From Glycomyces buryatensis (GTDB lineage: Bacteria > Actinomycetota > Actinomycetes > Mycobacteriales > Micromonosporaceae), in contig NZ_STGY01000066.1 in assembly GCF_004912275.1 (NCBI RefSeq), positions 62,001 through 126,000 of the forward strand: a DNA stretch of 64,000 nt, given 5' to 3'. The notes beneath the pieces were generated by a model, which saw only the letters and a program-made list of their open reading frames with translations, was not told the origin of the DNA and searched no databases. Position 1 is the first letter of the stretch. Every line of letters starts with the position of its first letter. The translations under genes and the position numbers were made by a program. Shown in pieces: positions 8,242-15,482 of the stretch.

Positions 8242-8999
8242 TGCTCCACTTCCCTCAACAATTCTTCCAAAAGTCTGTTGGTTTGCTCAGCATCTTGGGC
8301 TCCCTCGTCCCAGAGGAAATCGAAGGCGTCCAGAGCCGATCTCAAGTCTATGCCGCCGCTGTCACCGATAACCGGGCCGATCGGCGTCTCGACATGGACC
8401 AGAGTCGGCCATCCTGCTGGCAGTTTCATGACGGTGAATCCTGCGGTGACCTCAGTGACCGTGGGACAGTCGGTATTGATCGGCAGATAGCGAATCTCGA
8501 CGTTCGCGTACTCGGCAACCTCGCGCAGATACCGGAACTGCGCAGCGTAGATATCCCTGGTGACGATGCGGAGTCGCTGGCGCAAGATGCCTTCGTAGAG
8601 CAGGAAACGTGCGGTCGGGGCGTTTGGCTTTACCAGGATGTCGGATCTGGCGAGACGAATTTCGATGTAGTTCTCAATATCCGCCTCGCTGCTGCCTCTC
8701 TCGCCGTGGCGGATCAATACCTCGGCCAGTTCCGGTGCTTGTAGCGGGCCAGGGAAGTTCGAGATGTGGTAACCATCGATCTCGGTGGCTTTGTCCTCAC
8801 CCCACAGGAAGTCAGAGAAACCCTGGGTGGAGACCGCGCTCCAGAGTCCTCGCTTGCGCGCCTCCTCGGCGCGGTGGCGAAGCTGCGACCGTGTCTGTCG
8901 GTCGGTGACCCCGAGGACGTCCATGATCGGAGTCAAGTCCTTGAGTTCGACCTCCAAGATGCCTTGTTCCAACTTGGCGAGCGTGGGTCTACTGATCTT
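8238..8999 (-). pseudogene. XRE-family regulator with DUF5753 domain, 5'-truncated
   Basis: The C-terminal DUF5753 domain is intact (HISNFPGPLQAPELAEVLI through VEIRYLPINTDCPTVTE to FDFLWDEGAQ). The protein normally begins with about 30-40 residues of helix-turn-helix that are missing. Homology starts only at KISRPTLAKLEQG, the recognition helix, whose first base is near 8999. Upstream the frame closes at a TGA (9033-9035) with no good start; the first possible start (TTG at 8972) would lie inside the helix. The break coincides with the 5' truncation of the ATP-grasp gene on the other strand, so one deletion probably removed both 5' ends and the promoter region between them. It is unlikely to bind DNA normally. 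Confidence 0.75.
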
Positions 9000-9033
9000 C
9001 CGCCACCGACTATCGGTGTCGCCCAGCAGCGCT

Positions 9034-9619
9034 CACAAGCCCAGGCAACTGAATCTCGCTGTGTCCGTTGGCCTCCGGGTCCCTGCCACGTACATCGGCA
9101 ATGATCCTGAGCAAGCGAAGGCGTTCGCGAAGCTGCACGGCCCGCACTTGATCGCGAAGGCGTTCCAGCCGAACCTGTGGGTCGAGCACGGGGTTGCTCG
9201 AACTACCTGGACCACCCGAATCACCGTCGACCAGCTCAATGATGAGGGGTTCGGCGTCACCGCGAACCTCATCCAAGCATGGGTCGAAAAGGACCTCGAG
9301 GTTCGCGTCATCGTCGTCGGAGATGACGCGTTCGCCGTCCGGATCGACGCTCACTCTGATGCGGCCCGCATCGACTTCCGCTCGGACTACGACGCGGTCA
9401 CCTACCAACTGATCGGCCTTCCCGAACGTCCTATGCGGGCTGCAAGCGTTCATGGCTCGCATGGGGCTGCTGTACGCAGCCTTCGACTTCGCGGTCACAC
9501 CGTCCGGAGATTGGATTTTCTTTGAATGCAACCCCAGCGGCCAGTGGCAATGGCTCGAAGGCGAAACCGGCGCGGCAATCAGCAACGCAATCGCCCAGCT
9601 CCTAATCTGTGAGGCATGA
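9034..9619 (+). pseudogene. ATP-grasp graspetide (RiPP) maturase, 5'-truncated and frameshifted
   Basis: Homology to TgmB/MvdD-type ATP-grasp peptide maturases starts abruptly at about HKPRQLNLAVSVGLRVP and runs through AKAFQPNLWVEHG and LIQAWVEKDLEVRVIVVGDDAFAV. At about 9422-9450 it moves into the next reading frame, where the rest of the fold continues: AFDFAVTPSGDWIFFECNPS with GQWQWLEGETG, the terminal Mg/ATP-binding ECNP motif. About the first third (pre-ATP-grasp region) is gone. Such enzymes make macrolactone or macrolactam links in graspetides. The stop overlaps the methyltransferase ATG (ATGA), as in functional operons. No precursor peptide gene remains. Confidence 0.8.
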
Positions 9620-10734
9620 TGACCACCGAGACTGACTGGCGGCCCCTGGCCGCCGCGCTTACCGAGGAGATCTCGCACGAGGTCAGCCTGAGTCCCGAGT
9701 GGCGGGAAGCGTTCGAGCAGACCCCCCGGCACCGCTTCGTCCCGGAAGTCCCACTCGAAGCGGCATACCAGGACGAATCCATTGTCATCAAGACCATCAA
9801 TGATCGTGGCTTCGACTGGCCGACCAGCTCATCGACCAAACCTAGTCTCATGGCCTACATGCTTATGATGCTCCGACTCGAAGACGATCACACAGTGCTG
9901 GAGATCGGCACCGGCAGCGGCTACAACGCCGCGCTCCTTTGCGATCGTCTCGATGCCGCCTCGGTGGCCGCGTTCGACCTCGGCCCCAAACAGGTCGCCT
10001 CGATCGACCTGGACCCGGACCTCGTCGCCGCAGCCGAACAGCGCCTCCTGTCCATCGGCCGCGGTCCTGACCTCATCGCCGGAGACGGGCGCAAGATCGC
10101 CTTCCCCGGTCGCGCCTTCGACCGCATCATCGTGACGGCGGGCGCTCGACGCGTCCCTGCGGCTTGGGCTGAACAACTCAACGACGGCGGCATGATCGTC
10201 ACCGATCTCGGGGGCCGCAGTCAACCGCGCATCATCCGCCTCACCAAGGAGGCGGACGGCCGCCTGCTCGGCAAGTTCCGCCACCGGCCCGGCTGGTTCA
10301 TGCCCCTGCGCCCGGACGCCGGCCACCCGGCAGAGGACCCCGGCAATCCGAACGGCGCTCTCGACCTCACCGGGGAAACTCGCCTCACGAACCCGCCTGT
10401 GCCTCCTGTGTTCCTGGACGAAGCCCACACCGGCCTCGCCTTCGCAGTCGACTTCTTCCTGCAACCAACGATGCTGGTCGATCAGCTTCGAGACGGATCG
10501 CCCGGCGTCCTCATCACCACCGAAGACGGGTCCTGGATCGAAATCGACCCCAATGGAAACACCACCACCGCTGGACCGACCTCACTTGCCGAACCCCTGG
10601 AACAGATCACGTCCGAATGGAAGCGGCTCAACGAACCTGAGGACGCCGACCTCCGACTGATCGTCACCCCCGATGACGCTCATACCCTCTACGCCCACGA
10701 CTTCGAGCACCGATGGGAAGAACCGCAGGCATGA
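9616..10734 (+). CDS. Graspetide-associated PIMT-like methyltransferase
   Basis: 372-residue SAM-dependent methyltransferase of the protein-L-isoaspartate O-methyltransferase (PIMT) superfamily. SAM motif I is [15 protein letters not shown] near residues 95-109; the region before it ([16 protein letters not shown]) matches the PIMT active-site loop, and [13 protein letters not shown] is motif III. A C-terminal extension of about 150 residues distinguishes it from housekeeping PIMT (about 210 residues) and fits the methyltransferases encoded beside ATP-grasp peptide maturases. In graspetides such as fuscimiditide the homologue methylates an Asp to form an aspartimide. The gene overlaps both neighbours by 4 bases. 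It is intact although its ATP-grasp partner is broken. Confidence 0.88.
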   Translation: MMTTETDWRPLAAALTEEISHEVSLSPEWREAFEQTPRHRFVPEVPLEAAYQDESIVIKTINDRGFDWPTSSSTKPSLMAYMLMMLRLEDDHTVLEIGTGSGYNAALLCDRLDAASVAAFDLGPKQVASIDLDPDLVAAAEQRLLSIGRGPDLIAGDGRKIAFPGRAFDRIIVTAGARRVPAAWAEQLNDGGMIVTDLGGRSQPRIIRLTKEADGRLLGKFRHRPGWFMPLRPDAGHPAEDPGNPNGALDLTGETRLTNPPVPPVFLDEAHTGLAFAVDFFLQPTMLVDQLRDGSPGVLITTEDGSWIEIDPNGNTTTAGPTSLAEPLEQITSEWKRLNEPEDADLRLIVTPDDAHTLYAHDFEHRWEEPQA

Positions 10735-11657
10735 ACCAACCCCTGCGGATCGTGACCCGCTCATCCCCGATGGCGCTCGCCCAGGTTGAGCGGGTCCGTT
10801 CCCTTCTCGCCGAGACCGATCCCGGCCTTGCGGTCGAGGTCGTTCCCATCACTACCACCGCCGACAAATGGACCGGGAGCCTCACCGCGCTCGGCGGGAA
10901 GGCCAACTTCGTCAAAGAGATTGATGCAGTCCTCGCGGCCGGCGCCGCCGACGTAGCAGTCCACTGCCTCAAAGACATGCCAGGTGAAACGCCGCTTCCT
11001 GAGGGCATGACCATCGCCGCCTACCTGGATCGCGACGACGTCCGCGACTGCCTCATCAGCCCTGCCGGGCACACACTCGCCGAGCTACCGCAAGGTTCGA
11101 GGGTCGGTACCTCCTCGGTTCGACGCCGCGCCCAACTCGCGGCCATCCGGCCAGACCTGGAATTCGAGGACTTCAGAGGCAACGCCAACCGGCGCCTGGA
11201 GAAGCTGTTCAACGGTGAGGTCGATGCCGCGGTTTTGGCCGTCTCCGGACTCGAACGCATCGGCCGGACCGAGGTCATCACCGAGGTATTCGAGCCCGAG
11301 ACGGTCCTGCCTCCGGTCGGCGCGGGCATCCTCGCCCTCCAATGCCGCGAAGACGACAGCACCACCATCGGAGTCCTCGCTCCCCTGAACGACCCGAAGA
11401 CATGGCGTGAAGCCGACTGTGAGCGAATGTTTCTTCATGTGCTGCAAGGCCACTGCAACTCTCCGATTGCGGGCTACGCCACCGAGGCCAATGGTGAGTT
11501 GACGTTGCGCGGAGCGGTGTACTCCCTGGACGGCAAAACTGTGCTCACGGCACGAGAGACGGCCGGGGCGCTCGCGCCGGCCGACCTCGGAACCGCCGTG
11601 GCGCTCGCCATCGCCCAGCAGGGTGGGCGCGGCCTCATCGAGAGCATCGACCACTAG
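10731..11657 (+). CDS. HemC-like hydroxymethylbilane synthase coupled to graspetide methyltransferase
   Basis: 308-residue protein of the porphobilinogen deaminase family. Visible landmarks are [20 protein letters not shown] with the catalytic Asp at residue 82, [12 protein letters not shown], the FRGNANRRL arginine cluster, [13 protein letters not shown] and [13 protein letters not shown] with the dipyrromethane-cofactor Cys at residue 242. It therefore has the residues for catalysis but deviates at normally invariant places (HSMKD is HCLKD, GGKGLF is GGKANF). Its ATG overlaps the methyltransferase stop (ATGA), and no hemA, hemB, hemD or hemL is near. It may be a divergent paralogue recruited to the peptide cluster rather than the housekeeping enzyme (inference). 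The start at 10731 is preferred over an upstream 10713 reading. Confidence 0.85.
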   Translation: MNQPLRIVTRSSPMALAQVERVRSLLAETDPGLAVEVVPITTTADKWTGSLTALGGKANFVKEIDAVLAAGAADVAVHCLKDMPGETPLPEGMTIAAYLDRDDVRDCLISPAGHTLAELPQGSRVGTSSVRRRAQLAAIRPDLEFEDFRGNANRRLEKLFNGEVDAAVLAVSGLERIGRTEVITEVFEPETVLPPVGAGILALQCREDDSTTIGVLAPLNDPKTWREADCERMFLHVLQGHCNSPIAGYATEANGELTLRGAVYSLDGKTVLTARETAGALAPADLGTAVALAIAQQGGRGLIESIDH

Positions 11658-11668
11658 AGACGCTCGGG

Positions 11669-11769
11669 CCCGGTCGCGGTTGGGCAGGAAGCGGGGAGAC
11701 ACCGGGCGAGTATGCCTCGCTACTAGCCGACCGGCAAGCAAGAGGCGCGGCCGGTGTGAACCAGCCGCG
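11669..11769. repeat. Direct repeat copy B (101 bp) flanking the graspetide-remnant island
   Basis: Second copy of 7856-7956, 97 of 101 identical. It carries the orphaned beginning of azlC (VSPRFLPNRDRA on the minus strand), which leads nowhere here, so this copy looks like the duplicated side. It also contains most of the glnA terminator hairpin. Confidence 0.95.
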
Positions 11770-11771
11770 CC
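11744..11771 (-). terminator. Terminator downstream of glnA
   Basis: GGCGCGGC (11744-11751) and GCCGCGCC (11764-11771) form a perfect 8-bp stem around a 12-base loop, 17 bases beyond the glnA stop. It is followed on the minus strand by a short pyrimidine tract TCTTGC. Confidence 0.7.
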
Positions 11772-11788
11772 CCTTTGGTCCTAAATCG

Positions 11789-13213
11789 TTAGACCTCGTA
11801 GTACAGGTCGAACTCGTGCGGAGTCGGGCGGAGGCGGATCGGGTCGATCTCGTTCTCGCGCTTGAAGCTGATCCACGTCTCGATGAGGTCGGGCGTGAAC
11901 ACGCCGCCCTCGGTGAGGAAGTCGTGGTCGGCCTCGAGGTTGTCCAGCACCTGGTCGAGCGAGCCGGGGACTTGGGCGATGTCGCCGTACTCCTCCGGGC
12001 CGAGCTCGTACAGGTCCTTGTCGACCGGCGCCGGCGGCTCGATCTTGTTCTTGACGCCGTCCAGGCCCGCCATGAGCATGGCCGAGAAGGCCAGGTACGG
12101 GTTGCTCGACGGGTCCGGCACGCGGAACTCGACGCGCTTGGCCTTGGCGTTCGAACCGGTGACCGGGATGCGGGTGCACGCGGAGCGGTTGCGCTGCGAG
12201 TAGACCAGGTTGACCGGGGCCTCGAAGCCGGGCACCAGGCGGCGGTAGGAGTTCACCGACGGGTTGGTGAAGGCCAGCAGGCTCGGGGCGTGCTTGAGCA
12301 GGCCGCCGATGTAGTGGCGGGCGGTGTCCGAGAGGCCGGCGTAACCGGTCTCGTCGTAGAACAGCGGCTCGCCGTTCGCCCACAGCGACTGGTGGGTGTG
12401 CATGCCCGAGCCGTTGTCGCCGAACAGCGGCTTCGGCATGAAGGTCACCGTCTTGTTGGCCTGGGTGGCGGTGTTCTTGATGATGTACTTGAACTTCTGG
12501 ACGTCGTCGCCGGAGTGCAGCAGCGTGTCGAAGCGGTAGTTGATCTCCGCCTGGCCCGCGGTGCCGACCTCGTGGTGGGCGCGCTCGATGGTGAGGCCGC
12601 CCTCGATGAGGTTGGTGACCATCTGGTCGCGCAGGTCCGCGAAGTGGTCGACCGGGCCGACCGGGAAGTACCCGCCCTTGTGGCGCGGCTTGTAACCGAG
12701 GTTGCCGCCCTCTTCCACGGCGCCGGTGTTCCACGCGCCCTCGATCGAGTCGACGTGGTAGAACGACTCGTTCGCCTTGGTGTCGAAGCGGACCGAGTCG
12801 AAGATGTAGAACTCGGCCTCGGCGCCGAAGTAGGCGGTGTCGGCGATGCCGGAGCCGGCCAGGTACTGCTCGGCCTTCTTCGCGACGTTGCGCGGGTCGC
12901 GGCTGTAGGCCTCGCGCGTGAACGGGTCGTGGATGAAGAAGTTCAACGCGAGGGTCTTCTGCTCGCGGAAGGGGTCGAGGAAGGCGGTGGCGACGTCGGG
13001 GAGCAGGAGCATGTCCGACTCGTGGATCTCCTGGAACCCGCGGATCGAGGACCCGTCGAAGGCCAGGCCCTCTTCGAGCAGATCGGCATCGAAGGACGCG
13101 GCCGGGATGTTGAAGTGCTGCATGACGCCGGGCAGGTCGCAGAAGCGGACGTCGATGAACTTCACGTCATTGTCACGGACGTATCCGAGGAGCTCTTCAG
13201 GGCTGGAAAACAC
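11789..13213 (-). CDS. glnA: Type I glutamine synthetase
   Basis: 474-residue GSI-beta glutamine synthetase, making glutamine from glutamate, ammonia and ATP. The start is set at the GTG at 13213 ([15 protein letters not shown]), which has AGAGGAA seven bases upstream; a longer reading from 13267 adds 18 non-conserved residues. Conserved parts include the DGSSIRGF loop, AEAEFYIFD and [18 protein letters not shown] and the [17 protein letters not shown] region follow. The [11 protein letters not shown] segment near residue 400 carries the adenylylation tyrosine. It is therefore the GlnE-regulated housekeeping enzyme. A GlnR box lies about 150 bases upstream. Confidence 0.98.
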   Translation of the reverse strand: MFSSPEELLGYVRDNDVKFIDVRFCDLPGVMQHFNIPAASFDADLLEEGLAFDGSSIRGFQEIHESDMLLLPDVATAFLDPFREQKTLALNFFIHDPFTREAYSRDPRNVAKKAEQYLAGSGIADTAYFGAEAEFYIFDSVRFDTKANESFYHVDSIEGAWNTGAVEEGGNLGYKPRHKGGYFPVGPVDHFADLRDQMVTNLIEGGLTIERAHHEVGTAGQAEINYRFDTLLHSGDDVQKFKYIIKNTATQANKTVTFMPKPLFGDNGSGMHTHQSLWANGEPLFYDETGYAGLSDTARHYIGGLLKHAPSLLAFTNPSVNSYRRLVPGFEAPVNLVYSQRNRSACTRIPVTGSNAKAKRVEFRVPDPSSNPYLAFSAMLMAGLDGVKNKIEPPAPVDKDLYELGPEEYGDIAQVPGSLDQVLDNLEADHDFLTEGGVFTPDLIETWISFKRENEIDPIRLRPTPHEFDLYYEV

Positions 13214-13358
13214 GAATGTGTTCCTCTCGGTAGGTAGGCCTTGTAGAAGTGACCTTGTAGCAGTCACCTGGACGCATGGCTCGCGATCACAGCCAAGTGC
13301 GCGGGCACCGACGTCGCTGTCGACACCACTGTATTAGGCGAAACGCTAACCGCGATCA

Positions 13359-13396
13359 ATTGCCTCATCGTAAATCAATTGTTTCGTGCGTGTTAC
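13359..13396 (-). promoter_or_regulatory. GlnR box upstream of glnA
   Basis: Read on the minus strand the spacing is GTAAC-N6-GAAAC-N6-TTTAC-N6-GCAAT, matching the actinobacterial GlnR consensus gTnAc-N6-GaAAc-N6-gTnAc-N6-GaAAc. The first pair is perfect and the second is degenerate. It lies about 146 bases upstream of the glnA start, the expected placement for nitrogen control, and also 93 bases upstream of the divergent RDD gene. Confidence 0.8.
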
Positions 13397-13488
13397 TTGC
13401 AGCGGGCGATGTTGTTTCCCATTGACTGAAACCACTGCTCACCGTACCTGCGGGAAACGGTGTTGACCGGGTCCGTAAACTCCGCGAC

Positions 13489-13908
13489 ATGACGAGCGAA
13501 ACCGGTGCGGCCCCAAGCGGAACGAGCCCCGAAGGCCAGGATCTGGCGAGCCTCAGCGGACGGTTCGTGGCCCTGGTCGTCGACTGGGTGTCGTGCTTGG
13601 TGGTCACGTGGATCCTCGGATGGATCGGCATCATGACCCCCGACCCCTTCGGCATCAACCTGTTCATCTACGTGCTGTTCATCTTCTACTACACGTACTG
13701 CATGACCGCCGGGACCCAGAGCCTCGGCATGCGCCTGATGCGCGTAGCCTGCGTCTCGGCCGCCACCGGCGGCCGCCTCGGCGTGCTGCGGGCGCTGGTG
13801 CGGGTCCTGCTGCTGACTCTGGTCATCCCCGCCCTGACCTCGTACACCGACGAGTACCGCAGAGGCCTCCACGACAAGGCCGCCGGCTCGGTCATGCTCA
13901 AGGTCTGA
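13489..13908 (+). CDS. RDD-family membrane protein
   Basis: 139-residue RDD protein. It begins SGRFVALVVDWVSCLVVTWIL with the Arg/Asp signature of the first helix, then a second helix near residues 55-75 (LFIYVLFIFYYTYCM), QSLGMRLMRVACV, and a third hydrophobic segment. A short hydrophilic N-terminus precedes the membrane part. Small RDD proteins beside glnA are common in actinobacteria, including mycobacteria, so the divergent pairing with glnA is conserved context. The biochemical role is unknown; transport or ion-related functions have been shown only for other family members. Confidence 0.9.
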   Translation: MTSETGAAPSGTSPEGQDLASLSGRFVALVVDWVSCLVVTWILGWIGIMTPDPFGINLFIYVLFIFYYTYCMTAGTQSLGMRLMRVACVSAATGGRLGVLRALVRVLLLTLVIPALTSYTDEYRRGLHDKAAGSVMLKV

Positions 13909-14012
13909 CCCGGAACCGTCGGACCCCGGGCGCACACTTGAATCAAGGGGGCCCCCGGGACCACCTGATGCGGTGTGCCCCGGTCTCGGGTTCGCCGGGA
14001 TCGCCGGGTCCC

Positions 14013-15353
14013 TCAGGTCCGTTGGATCCACTTGACCAGCAGCGGTGACGGCACCGGGTAGGCCCCGTGGCGCCTGGCCCGGTCGACCACCTCCTGGTCG
14101 GAGGACACCACGATCACCACTCGCCCCTCGGGCTCGACCCGCGCCAGGTCGACCACCACGTCGTCGGCGATCTGGCCCTTCGCGCTGAACAGCACCCGCA
14201 CCCCGCGCGCGCTCGGCTTGGCCCCGAAGATCGCATCGGCCCCGTCGAACACGACCGTGACCTCCGCGTTCGTGGCCGCCGCGACCGCGCCGAGCCCCTG
14301 CACCAGGCGATTGCGCTGCTGCTCCAGCGTCAGCGTCTCGCCCCAGGCCGAGATCGTCACGTTGTAGCCGTCCACGATCAGGTGTGGATTCGGCAGCGAC
14401 AGCAGATGATCGAGCCGCTGCGGATCGGTCTGGGCCAATCCTCGCGACCCCTCCGCCAGGCGCTCTTCCGGATCGGCGGACCGCTGCTCGGCGACGTAGT
14501 CGGCCGGCCGCTCGGCCGCCGGCTCCAGCCCGAGCTCCCGCCGCAGTCCCGTCGCGGTCCCCGACAGCGTCTCCAGCAGCAGCCACAGCCGCGTCGAATA
14601 AAGCCGGTCGGACTCCCGGTCGGACCGCCGGGCCTCCTCCAGCTGCGCGCGCAGTGAATCCATTTCGGACTCCAGTCGGCGGCGTTCCGATCGCCGCTGG
14701 GTATCGGCCTGCTTGATCCGGCCCCGCTCAGCGGCCAGGTCGTTCGCGGCCTTGTCGGCGCGCTCGGCCGCCTCGCGCAGATCCTTCCGGCTCCGCCGCA
14801 GATCCTCCTGCAACCGGGCCGCCGCCGCCCGCTGGTCGGCCAGGGCCTCGCGCAGCTTCTGGTTCTCCTTCTCGGCCGCCGCGGCCCGTTTCGAGGCCGA
14901 CTCGTCGGGCTCGGCGGCGGGCGCCGGCTCGGGCTCCTCGCCGATCGCCTCCGTCGCCGTGGCCACCAGTTCCTGCCAGCCGCCGGGCCGGAGCAGATAT
15001 GCCAGGGCCGCGACCTCGCCCGGGTCGGCCATCGGCGAGAGCTCCTCGCCGGCATCGATCGCCCGCACCAGCGACGAGTCGGTCCCTTGCAGGACTTCGG
15101 CCAGTCCCGCCCGGAAGTCGTCGTTGTCGGTCAGCTCCGCGGCCAGGTCGCCTCGGGCGAGTTTGGCCCGCTTGGTAGGACTGAACTTGAGGTATTTCCG
15201 CAACCGGGCGGGGACGCGGGGGGCGGCCAGTCCCGGCATCGCCGCCGCGGCAATCTCAATTGTCTTGCGGCGCACCGGGTCGGTCAGGAATACCGCCGCC
15301 GGTCCGTCCTCGTTCCCGGACTTTGGTCTGGGCCCGTCGTCGCCGCTGCTCAT
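14013..15353 (-). CDS. NYN-domain (PIN-like) RNA-binding protein
   Basis: 446-residue protein. The N-terminal part is helical and charged, with a long Glu/Arg-rich coiled coil near residues 165-260 (EKENQKLREALADQRAAAARLQEDLRRSRKDL and onward). The C-terminal third is a NYN domain: LIVDGYNVTISAW, VVFDGADAIF, ADDVVVDLARVE and VVIVVSSDQEVVDRA carry the acidic residues expected of a PIN-like metal-dependent nuclease (YacP group). It probably acts on structured RNA or translation-linked RNA. The start is set at the ATG at 15353; a TTG at 15377 would add eight residues. Confidence 0.87.
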   Translation of the reverse strand: MSSGDDGPRPKSGNEDGPAAVFLTDPVRRKTIEIAAAAMPGLAAPRVPARLRKYLKFSPTKRAKLARGDLAAELTDNDDFRAGLAEVLQGTDSSLVRAIDAGEELSPMADPGEVAALAYLLRPGGWQELVATATEAIGEEPEPAPAAEPDESASKRAAAAEKENQKLREALADQRAAAARLQEDLRRSRKDLREAAERADKAANDLAAERGRIKQADTQRRSERRRLESEMDSLRAQLEEARRSDRESDRLYSTRLWLLLETLSGTATGLRRELGLEPAAERPADYVAEQRSADPEERLAEGSRGLAQTDPQRLDHLLSLPNPHLIVDGYNVTISAWGETLTLEQQRNRLVQGLGAVAAATNAEVTVVFDGADAIFGAKPSARGVRVLFSAKGQIADDVVVDLARVEPEGRVVIVVSSDQEVVDRARRHGAYPVPSPLLVKWIQRT

Positions 15354-15482
15354 GGGCACCAGTGTGCCATCGTGCAACTGGACGGCGCGGGTCGACCGCT
15401 GGGATTCAAGTGCCGGTCATCTCGGATCGCCTCGGGATTCGGGCCGCCGTGACAGACTGGAGCGATCGTGAAGGGGGGCATG

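Noticed and set aside
7856-11769. Island as a classical integrative element with phage-type attachment sites
   Set aside because: No integrase, excisionase or tRNA gene is present, so the repeats are reported as direct repeats of unknown origin rather than att sites.
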